This document shows, piece after piece, positions 44,601 to 56,600 of a stretch of DNA of 64,000 nt. The DNA comes from Lepidodermella squamata (Eukaryota; Gastrotricha), in contig JBLDXI010000024.1 of NCBI GenBank assembly GCA_047495785.1, positions 1,550,001 to 1,614,000 of the forward strand, given 5' to 3'. Positions within the stretch are counted from its first letter, which is position 1, and each line of letters begins with the position of its first letter. Made by a program: the position numbers and the translations under genes. A model generated the notes under the pieces. It worked only from the letters and a program-made list of their open reading frames with translations. It had not been told where the DNA came from and did not search any database.

Positions 44601-47600
44601 GTATAAGACCGTTAACAAGTGAAAACTGGGGTTTGACGTATTTTCTGTATTTTCCAGCAAATGCTAAACAGTGTGCTGTCTTGAAAAAGGACGATTCTTG
44701 GATTCCTAGATGCTCTTTTACTTAGTTTTTCTTGAGGATTTCGAATTTTCAAATCAGAATATCTTTTAGCGCGGAACCAAATTTTAGATAAGAAAAAGGT
44801 CGCTTTTCGAATATTTCCACGAAATTAAGGCAATTTAAGAATTCTATAATCAATAATGCGTCTTATACAGAATTTCACGCTGAATTCAAAGATAATTTAT
44901 TTAAAATGATGCCGATCAATCATGACATCCCTAAGAGGTTCGAAAATGGGGTTTAGGCCCATTGAAAATTCCAAAATTTGGCTCCGCTAACCCGCAAATT
45001 TGGTTCCGCTAAAAGCAAGACCTTTTTCAAATTCAGACCTCTAGAAGGCTCCATCCCCCTCAAAAAATGGGAAACCCAAAAAACCGCCGAAAAGGCTTAT
45101 CGATTCAGGTTGAAGTAGAAGCACTAGCTTGATTCCATCAAACTTTTTGAAAATCTAGCAAGATTCACCACCTCAGATAAACCCCAAAAAATCACGGCTG
45201 CGCATGAGAAAAATCAGCCGAATAATTTGCGCTACGAATTATTAATTGATGCAATAAAAACTGAATTTTTCGAAATTAGCAATTTTCACCTGTAAACTTT
45301 GAAGCCAATCTCCCCAGCAACCCTGATGACTATTGACCTCTTTTTGATATCGTTCCACTCCTCGTTCACTGATTTGAAAGCGGCATCAAAATTTCACGAT
45401 TTAAGTAATTTCGCCTAATTCCACTTTTCACTTGTTAACGGTCATATCTGAATTTTCGGATAACAGACCGGGAAATCTCTGAAGCGTGGGTTATTCAATT
45501 GTCTTCATTTTAAATTGCTTTCACCCCTCAAGTGGCAATTGAAAAAAATCGAAAACGGACTGTTGGAACGGATAAGGTAAGTAATATTGTCAGTTGTCAT
45601 GTGAAAATCAAAAAATTAACTATGAAGGAGTGGATCGTATGTGATAACCTGTCAATTAGAACCTACTTAGTTTTTTGAAGTGAGATGCATAGCAAGAATG
45701 AAAACAACAGCTTGTCTTTCTCGAACAGCGATCGGCACACATTTTTGTAAATGCTGTAGGTAAAGTACTCGTTCAAATTGTGAATTCGGTCGTCTAAAAC
45801 ATCAGACGGCGTGCTCTCGGTGATGGACTATAGGGACAATATACAGTAATATGTCTAATTGCTAGGACGTTTAAATTAGTTTTACCCGAATATACAAATT
45901 GATGAACCAGGTGAGGGAGTACTGGTACATAGGATCTATGTTGGCCATGTCCGATATTGTGAAAAACAGCACACTGCTGTGCTTAGCCACAGGCCGATAC
46001 CCGTTTCTCACGTCATCAATTTCTTTTTCTGTCACTGATGCGATTTTCTGCTTTTCAGAAATTTCTTCGGACAAAACTTTGCTGGATGACAAAACGTTAA
46101 TTGCCTGTTCGTCCTCGAGAATATTGCCCTGGGATGAGGACAGAATTTCGAGAATTTTGTCCTCAAGTTCCTTCAATTGGCGACGATTCTGGGCAGATTC
46201 CAGGATCAAATGGTTCTTCTTCTCCTCAAGTTGAGGTTTCTCCTTAGCTGCAACAATGCCTAACAACTGGTCCTCCAACCCAGCCGGGGTGATCATGAAG
46301 TTGACCAGGGTGACTTTAACGCTAACCTCAGGCAAATAGTGCGGGTTCCTCAGTCTAGTCGTGATATAGAACCGGAAGTCTTTCGAGTATTCAATCACGT
46401 GATCACCCAGACGCAGGTAATCCACCCCGTTTTGCTTGAATACCGATTTAAGGAGGAGCGGTTCGAGCACAGGATCCAGCTCTTCGCCGATATTTTCGAG
46501 TAAGCACGGCGTCCCGAACTGAATGCATGTTTCTAAGCTGCGCAAGTACGTCGGGTCAGACATTTTGATGACGCACAGCCGATTTCCCTTCTCCATATTC
46601 TTTATCCAACGATTAGCTTGCCCTTGCGGGTCGATCATAAGAGGCCACCTCGAGGCATTCGCAACGATGATACCGTTGTCAGTTGAATAGCTGTATTAAA
46701 TTTCAATTTTTAGAATTCCTGAGCTAATTTTAGATTATTTTTACCTATCGACGGGCAGACCTGCGATTTGCCAGTCTCGGATTTTCACCGGCTCGCCTAA
46801 AACCGTGGCTAGGTTGAAGATCTCCGAGCAGGGTATGCCTCGTTCAATGCATTGATTGTGCCAGTTGGTGACAGTTTGCTGTAATCAAAAATAGACTCTT
46901 CACCCACGTGAAAAAAATCGGTCAATTCCTGATCAATTAACGCAAATTAAATTCCGCGTCAAAGTCTGATTTTTTTGTTCTGTTCTAGAAGTTTTAAAAG
47001 CTTGTGGGATAACTAGCATTTTTCTCGACGATGAGTATCTCTGCATTATGTCTCTTATTGGCTTTACTCATAATCTCTACGGCTGGTTCCGAGCAGCTTC
47101 AGCCATCAGCGGATAAACGCTTCACTCAGCAAGCAATAACGAATTCAGTTATGATGAACAGACAGCGAGGAAAAGCTAATGTAAGATCCTATAAATTTTC
47201 TTTCAATTTTCAAAAATTTCAATTCTAGGACCCTTGGATGAACATGCGATCAAAAGGCCGAGATTTCGACATTTTCTCTGGCCGATCAAAAACCCGCAAC
47301 AAAAAGCAACTGCTAACAACTACGAGAAATATAAAACGGAGTAAAAGCTACGTCGAAGACCTAAAAATGGAGCCACTTTTCACTCATTGTTGCGTGATAG
47401 GTTGAGCCTCAATCACCCCGGTTTCTGACGTTTTTATCTCAGAATAAACATACCTGTCTGAATTGAAGTGTCAAAGGCCCGAGATAGGTGACAATGCCCG
47501 CTGATAGAAGGACATCTCCTATGATGTTGTCGTAGGTCCGACTTAAAGTTTCGACAATCGACGTCCATCGGTCTCTCTCCCCGCCCAGGCCACTTATCAA

Positions 47601-50600
47601 TTTTTCAGCTCGTTGAATCTTGACACCGCACATGATGATATCAGTCTCAAGATTTTTCTTCTCCTCAGACTTTTCCATGAATTCCTTTTCAAAGGCGTCC
47701 AGTTTATCGAGGTAAACTTTCAATTCGGCCTGTTTCGCCTGTAGTTTGCTCATTTGCTCGGCTAGCGAAGCTTCGGCAGCTTCGAGGCTCTTCTTTTTAG
47801 GTGCTACGACCTTAGCAACCCGTTCGTAGACCTCAAGAGCCCGGACCCATTTGCACAGACCCTCGCAGGCAGATGACACGTTTTTGATTATCGCTGGGTC
47901 AAAATCTGGATTACTGATGAATTTATCTCGGATTGTTTTGATGATCAGGCCTGGAATGTTGTCTTTGTCATATTCGCGCAGTGAATCAAGAAATTTCATA
48001 TCACCAAGCATCTGAAAAATAAATGAATAAAAATTAAATTAAAATTAAAAACTGTAATTAAACTTTAATTAAACTTTTCAATTTTATTTTTTTCATTTTG
48101 TCAAATTTGAATTTGAATTTTTTTTAAATTCCGCTAAATTTCATAATTTTAGAAAAAATTAAGGTGGAATTTTTACCTTTTTAGCTTCTGGCCAATAGTC
48201 TTCGATCATTTTCCCATTAGGATCTTTGACACGAGCTGGTTTGATGCCTTTCATAACACAAACAGCTTCCATGACCAATCTAACACCAGCCGGGGGTTTC
48301 AACATGGTCTTCACTACAGTGATATCGTTTGAATTTAGGGTGTCCAAAGCTGCTACAGCAGCTTGCATCGCCGGCATAGCTTCGGCTAGTTTTTCCTCGC
48401 ATTCATCCTTAATAGCCTTCGCCTCCTGAGCCGCTTGATTCGCAACAGCTTCATCAGCCTCGACCAACGCCTTTTTCTCCTCAACTTGCTGCGTTTCGGC
48501 GATAATCACTTTCATCAACTCCTCAGACTCGATGTTTTTCCGCTCGAGTAAGGGCTGTTTTTCAGTCAGTTCGACCTTCATATCTTCAACCTGCCGGCCT
48601 GAGAATTCCAGTTTCTCCAGCCCGACAATGTATCGATTTTTCAACGTCAACAGCTCTTGTCGCTTTTTCGCCAGCAGCGACTTGAAAGTTTTGATCAATT
48701 CTAGGAAAAACGTTGGCGTGATGTAGATACGCCGCCGCATCATTTGCCAAAATCGGTCGCTCAAATCAACGACAGATTGATGGAAAAGCTTGCACATGTG
48801 AACGGTGTGCTGGCGAACCTCCGGCGTCATCTCAACAGAATCAAGGAATCGATTCGCGACCAGCTCCAGCGCATCTTCCGGCCACGGTTTGAACCAATCG
48901 ATTGTGCAACAGTTGATCAACGACGGGAATTGTCTTAGACGATTTCGGAATGCGTCGCCAATTGGGCTGAAAGCTAGTACAACGTGTAGGTTTCGCCGAA
49001 TCCTTTCAACAAATCGATTGTACAGATTCATCGGTGTCATTTCAATCATGGCGGCTTCAGCTTGGGCAAGAGTTTGCATCTGAAAGAAAAATAGTTGTAA
49101 GGTGGATTCTAGGAGGTGATATTGGACTCGGTAACTTTTCGGGGTTGAAAGTTACGAAAATTGAGTTTTTGCATAAAATTGACCGTTTCATTAGATTTTA
49201 TTTGAAATAAAAATAAAGGTTTTAGGACCCTCTCATATCTTCGTGAGATCGAAAGTTTGTGAATAAAAATCGGATATTTTCTATTTCCTATTCTCCCTGA
49301 AAAAAAATCCGGTGATGAATGTTGGTAGGGTGGAAAATCCGGCAATTTCCAGGTAAAAAAACCATGTATAAAATCGCACTTTCCTTGAGTTAAAAAAATC
49401 CCATCTCAAATTTTTATTCGCCAGTCGTCTGAATTTGCCAAAAACTTTTTTAATTGCCAAAAAAATATAAAAGAAAAATTATATAAATTCGCGAAATTTA
49501 CAGGAAAATCAGGTATGACCTGAGTTCGAATTTCGGATTTTTTTTTTATCCTATGCTGATTTTTGGCCTTCAAAAACAAGTTTTCTCCAAAGTTACCTCT
49601 CGTTTTTTAAGTTGAATTAAAAAAAATTACGTGTTCAATGATTTCCAGTCGCTCTTCATTTTCGTAAAGATTTGGGATATCAGCCGTGTTTAGGATCATG
49701 TTGATATCTTCAAGGAATGCTTCATCCTTAATCTGATGGTCTCCGAATAGGAAAACAGTCTGCATCCCCTCATCGCCAGCTAGACGCAGGACCTTTCTAA
49801 CGTCATTTCGCCATTCATTGAAATTGTAATTTTTCGCAATTTCGATCTGAAACAAATCGTACTCGGCCATGAAAGCTGCGAGTTTAGCCAAACTCTGCCG
49901 GCCCGACCCTCCGATGCCGATTAGCAAACAATGACCGTTTGGCTGCTTCAAAACACGGCTGATTCTCGAAACGTGTTCAATAGCGAAACGAAACATGACT
50001 AGATACATCGGCGATTTCGAGACTAAATTGTACTCTTCGAGATATTTTTCGAGAATCTAATGAAAAAAGAGTTAAAAATTGGTAAAAAAAATGAATCCAA
50101 CCTACATTTTGCGTTTCTTCAAGGTCGGATACTTCATCGTAGATCCTGTCAACCTCTTTCAAGCTGTGAAAGTCGTTGAACATCAGCGATCTAAGGTCGT
50201 CATCTGTCGGAGTTAATGCAGCTTGCTTCATTAGATGAGCGAATAATTGCGGAAATTTCTCCCTAAGCAACCGCTCGGACGTATCTCGAACCATGTTGAA
50301 GAAGAAATCGCGATCGGAATCGTCGACAAGACGGTCGTAGAAAACTCGGTAAACTTCATGCACCCAAAGCCGGGCTAATTTCGACTTCCCATCAGCATCG
50401 AAAATACTTGCTTTAACCAGCAAAAGACCCTGAACTACTCGAGCAAAGTCTCGCAGGTTGAAGATGTAATGACTTTTAGTCGGAGTTGGCAGGAAAGTGA
50501 TCATAGCTGATTTGTACACCTCCAATGTAGCCATAATCAACATTCGAGCGTAGGTCTTGAAATTAACGTCGAAACCAGTCTGGCTGTAATGCCACTCGAT

Positions 50601-53600
50601 AATCGGCGAGAAAATCGACATCATCGTATCGTCATCGAACGATTCGATCGCGATTGTATTGAAGTGACGCGTGAATCGAGACGTGACGTCATTTCGCCCT
50701 CCCCCGGGCGGCGTCATCGCCGTACACATCGTAATGCCGGCGAGGTTCAAAACACTGGTATCTTTCCGGTCAAACCAGTAGCCGTGATCAATAAATTGCC
50801 GTAAAACTTCAATAGGAGGCTGGGCGCCGTACTTCTCCTTCATCGGCATGTTGAGATCATCGACGAATACGACCATCTGCTTACCGGGCGGAGGGCCGTA
50901 CGTCCCTCGGCCTCGCTTCTCCAGCTTCGAGAAAATAATGTCCTGAGTTTGATTCGCAGTCGTCTGAGCTGAGAAATTTACGTTGTTAATCACGTATTTA
51001 TCTCGATTTAACTTCATTAGGAAGTTATTGGTAATCGCCGACTTCCCGGTACCAGTCGGCCCGACAAACATTATCGGCTTATCTTTCATCAGAACGAGTT
51101 CGAGAAAGTACTTCTGCCTCGCAGTTTCAGTTGTGTGGATGATAAGTTCATTGACCTTGGTCCTATCGTCCAGAGCCACTTTTTCGACGAGATTAGTCCA
51201 CGGCGACCATTGCGGCGCCATTTGGTGGCGATCGAAAAAGAACTCGTAGATCGACCCCTTGCCAGGGAACAGGTACTTCTTCTCAACAATCAACGCTGGC
51301 GGTTTCGGGTAGTCGGTCATCTTGCCCTGGATGAGCTCTTTGAAGAACTCGTCGAATTTCACGCGGGAGTGGCCGTCCAACGTCCCGCCGACTGACCAAA
51401 TGCAGGAGAACATGAAATAGCAGAAAAGACACTGATTCTGCTGCTCGAACAGCTTTTCGTTCTGTTCAGCCATCATTTTCGAGAAGGCCTCCTCGCTCAG
51501 CTCTTCTACAGCCTGATCCCCACCCTCCGTAGGTTCAGTCGCGGCAACTGGGGCGTCCAAATCATCGCCATCCTCGCGGCCTATCGCCCGAACTTCGTCG
51601 AGTAAACACGAGTAGAGCTTCAATAAATTAGTCGCAAGGTGCATTGGGTGGCATTTTAGGTACTGGTTGCAATTACGCCCGATATAGGCGATACAAGCCG
51701 GGACAATCCAGTCGTAGAGCGATTGGACTATCAGTTTTTGATCTGCCGTGAATTGCTGAGCCATTTCCCTGGCTATCCATGATTTAACTAGGGGGTCAAG
51801 GCCGAGTTGCAACGGCTCCATGTAGATCATACCGCATCGAGATACGGTAGCCGGGCTGGCTTGTTCGAGGTCTTGAGGCTCGAAAATCATGTTCTGTTTA
51901 CCTGACATTTGAATGATTTCCCCGGACATAAGACACAGCTTTTTGTTATCGTCCAATACCGTGTTCATATTTTCGATCCAAACCGCATCGACTGGCCCGT
52001 CGAAAATGATCCATTTCCTATCTTCGGACGTATCAATCGCATGTTCTCGGAAGGTGTTGGCTAGAATTCCGTCCGACCATTCGTGGGAAATCGGGTCGAA
52101 CCTCCCGTAAAGTTGGCCCATAGTCACGGCTTTCGGGTTGATAATTCGATATTGAACGCAGTACTCTTCCATCAATTTCGACTCGTTCAAATCGGCAAGA
52201 GCTGCCGCCAGGGTCTTGAATGCCGTAGTTTTCCCGCCTAACGGGTCTCCGACAATCATCAGGCCATGTCGGACGAGAATCATGTCGTAGACCTGGATGA
52301 TCTTCTCGATGAACCACGGAACAGATTGTAAGAAATGCTTCTCTAAATTAGCATTCAAAGCCGCGTCCAAATGGGTGTAGTCAGGTTTCTGCCGTTCCGC
52401 GCCCGGGAAAAGATCTGATAAAATACCCTCGAACAACGGAATGTCCTGGGCTAAGAATTTCGGTAGATTGACATCGATAATCGACTTCAAGACCAGCACA
52501 TCTTCCTTCTGATCCGGGTAACGAAGTTTCAAATTACCAGCGGCAGTTAGGACAGATTTGACGGCTCTCATGCCGTAGTCGTAGTGATGCTGTGAAGAAA
52601 GCTGCTCGGAACAAAGTTTGTAAGTCGCAACTATTTTAGTTGCCAAACTTCGAGCGTCGACGAAACCCATCGAGTACAAGCTGATTTCAGCAATCATCGC
52701 GTAATCAGGGACCATCATAGCCACAGTTCGGAACAGGACCTTCAAATTGTCCGGCAAATCAGACCGACCGGCGTAACCAGGGTTCATTGTGATAACTGTA
52801 ATTTCAAATAAATGCCATTATTCAAAAATGAGAATTTTTAATAAAAGTCACGGACAGCATTTTCGTCATCAATTTTTCTTGCGAACCCCATTCTAACGAA
52901 AATTTGAGGAACGTTTACCCCAGAATAGAACTATCGACTGGCGAAAACCGCATCAAAAAATTCCTCATGGTTATGAAGTTATTAAAAAAAGCTATAGGCA
53001 AAAAAGTTTGCGCATACTTTAATTAAGGAGGACTTTTTTAGTTTGAAAAACTTACAAATAGTGCACGAGTCGTCTAGTGTTAGAGGGGTTCCTTCGAAAA
53101 TGAATGTCTCAAGATGTTCAGCTATAGCCCTTTGAATGGTCTGGACCTGCTGGGCAATGACGGATAGTACCTCAAGATCGATTCGATTGAACTCATCGAA
53201 ACAGGCCCAAGCTCCTGATTGAGCCAGGCCTTTGAAGAACTTGCCCATGGCCTTATAATCAAGACCATCCGAACAGTTGAAAACAATGCATTGCTTCGCG
53301 ACAGCTTTCGCCAAATCCTTCGACGTCTCAGTCTTGCCTGTTCCAGCTGGACCTTCCGGGGCGCCTCCAAGGTTCAACTTAAGCGCCCCTAGAAGGGTTC
53401 GATAACACCTGTCTGTCAACGGGGTGATGACTAGGCGACCAGTATTGCCCAGATATTCATAGCCGTAAGGTACGTCAGTCGTTATCATATGGACTTGGAC
53501 GACCTCCTTAATGAAGTAATATCGAAGTTGAGACGACCAGGCAAAATCGCCTGGGTTCGAAATGTTCGCCTTAGCCAATTGCTCCACGACATCGCGAGCG

Positions 53601-56600
53601 TGGACGTCGATTACAATCAAGGCGCCCAGGGTGATTCGCTCCATTTTCGACCTTTGACCCCGAACCATGGCGACTATGTCATCGATTTGTTTAGTACACT
53701 TCGCCGTGTATTCATGCAAGCCATTCGGCTGTTTTGTCATAGCCTCGCTAACCTCAGCTGTCCAGTGGACGGTTGAAGCAGCTATAACAACCTGGCCAGG
53801 GTGTTGTAGCACCCACTCTTTCCGGTCAGTTTGGGCGTAAGACTCGACGGCTAGTTTCATCAATCGCTTCAAACTTGACCTCATGACTCGTTCGACCTGT
53901 TGCAGCCAGACTTCGACCAACCCATGAGCTTCTGACGGGTCGATAATTATGTCGAAAAGGACCTTTTCCTTCTCCGCACTCTCCATGTGAGTCGCAATTT
54001 TGTTCGCGTTGAATGTCAACTGGGCGATGCCTTCGAAGCACTTCTTCAAATGCGGCTGGACTCGAAGCGGGTCGCGAGTTTCCGACAAAATTTCGAGCAA
54101 CTCGTCGTTCGATAGGAAGAAGAACCTCGGGAAGAAAAGTCGCTTCTTCTCGAGGTATTCATTCAGCCCGCGCTCAATCGCGTCTAACATTGACTCGGAT
54201 TTTCGAAGTTTTTCCAACATATTCGGCTGCGACATGACAGCTAGAGCTTGCGTGTCAACAAGCGATTGATTCATGATTTCCCGCCAATACAGATCGACCT
54301 CCTCAAACATTTTGCCTTCAGTCGGCATTTGGTTGCGAATGTCCTCAGAGCCGAAAATTGGGACTAGATACAACCACGCGGCTTGAACTCTGAGCCAAGA
54401 ATCCATAATAGCCTTCATTCTCACCAGTTTTTCATCCCATTCGTTGACCTCATTCGCGAATGGCCCGATGAAGGGTGAGCTTTTCATGGTCATAGTCTTG
54501 ACGGAATGATCGTCCAGCATAACTTGAATATCATCAACTGCGGAGAGAATCGAGACACCGGTATCTTTGTAGGGCACGAAGACGAAGAAAAGCGATTGCC
54601 AATCGATTTTCATCTTTGACAACGCCTTTTCGAGGGCAAATTCTTTGCTGGCATTCGAAGAGATCTCCTGTAGCTCAGGTAAAATCCGCTCGAGGTTCAT
54701 TTGCAGCATTTCAGACAACGGGGTCGTCTCAGTTGGAGTTACAGCTGCTCCAAACTAAATTTTAAAAATTTGATAGAAAATCAAGTAAAATTAGACCAAA
54801 CGGCCCATATTGAGTACACGGCTAAAATTGAGGTTCCAGCCCTAAATTTAGGCGTTCTGGCATTACTTTTATCCCCGTGACGCTTGGGATACCATCAGAA
54901 AATTAGAAATGGCTCGATATGCCAAAATTAGAAACATTTCAGATTTTGATTCCAAGACTTGTAATACCAGAAAATCACTGATTTGTAAAATCGATACTTG
55001 GAATCGATATCTGCTCTAATGGCTGAAATATAGCTCGCAAACTGATCGCCGATAGCTCAAAATACGCGTAATAGTGAGATCTATCGATTAGGCTTGATAA
55101 TGAAGCAAAGCGGTTCTATAGGAAAATCAAACTCGTAAAATGAATTTTTTTTTAATTTAATGCTGGAGCCTCAAATTTAGAGCAGGAACCCTAAAGTTAA
55201 TGGTATATAAATTTGAAATGTTTACCTTTTGATTGATTTGTTCCCAATGTCGCTCCTTGAGACCAGGATTGCAAATCGCGATGATCAGCGGCATTTGAAT
55301 CCTGAATTTTTCCAGTCGACTTTTCATAGTCTGAGCAGCTCTGAACGGGGCTTTCGTATCCGGCCTCGAGAAAATTTTAATCAATTTGTAAATTCCCTTC
55401 CACAAGCTTTCGATTTGTTCCTCAACTTGACTAGCATCAACCGACCGCATAGGCCCATTCAACCAGCCATCAATTTGCTGGCCGAAATTAAGAACGGCAT
55501 TCCACAATTTGTCGTAAGGCTCTTTCCGCATCTGAAGCTGGGCAATCTGGTTGAAGGGCGTCGTCTCCTCGTTGCCGATGAGTTGCTCTTCTCGATTAAT
55601 CTGCCCCTTTTCGCGGTTGTAATCCTCCAGAATTTTGCCGATTTCAAGCAGTTCATCACAGTTTTGCTGAGCCTCGCCGATTCGATCTTTTTGAGAAAAC
55701 TCCTTCAAACGTTTCCCGAGTTGGTCTAATCGATCGGTGAAGTCCTTCCGCCATTTGTCTAGACGAATAACAGCGTTATCAAACAGCTCTTGAAGCCGTT
55801 CTTCAGCTTGGTTAATGACAGGTTTGATACGATCAGGCCATTGGAACGTGGTGTTAACCATAATGATGTGTTCATCCTCGAAAATGACGTAATCAAACAC
55901 AAATGACACGTATTCAGCCGCCTGGCGGACTTTGTCAATGGTCAACGTAATCAATTCACCACCTTGCAGCGTTTCGAGATATTTCTGAAGGTTCACTATG
56001 TCTTCAGTTGATTCAGGGAATGACGACAGTTTCCGATTTATCACATCGAACTGACTACACATCCCGCGGCAATACGTTTCAGTTTTATCGGCGATGAATT
56101 TGATCAGTTGATCAGCCAGCGAATTCGCCCGGTTTATCAGCCAGCCGTTCATGTTACGGCAGTCGAGTAACATCAAATTATGCGCGACTTCTTCGGGTAA
56201 CATAGCGGCATTGTTCGCCAGCTCTCTGAAACGCGCGATTTCTTTCGCAAGATCGCGCAGATCGCGAGGTTTAGCCAAAAATCGAGCGACATGCTTGTCA
56301 CCCTCTTCGCCGTTGATGAAGTTGAACTGGTCGTAGATCATCATGTAACGTTCAGGCCCGGGTATGTTAGCTTTCAGGACAGCTGTTAAGCGCTGTTTTG
56401 ACTTTGAAACGACCTCCTCCCAATCTCGGATTGTTCTGATGTATTTGACTCGAAGGCCGGGGATTGGTTGGAAGAGGCGAAATTCGATTCGAGTCAGTGA
56501 TTGAACCGACTGGATCATCATATCGACAACTTCGTGCAGCATGCCTTCGAATTCGGCGAAGGTTGGGCTCATGAAACGCGACTTTTTCGGGTCAGGATTT

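Noticed and set aside
44447-44725. 92-codon plus-strand frame
   Set aside because: It lies within a direct repeat and the inverted-end element; its second copy at 45444-45640 does not keep the frame.
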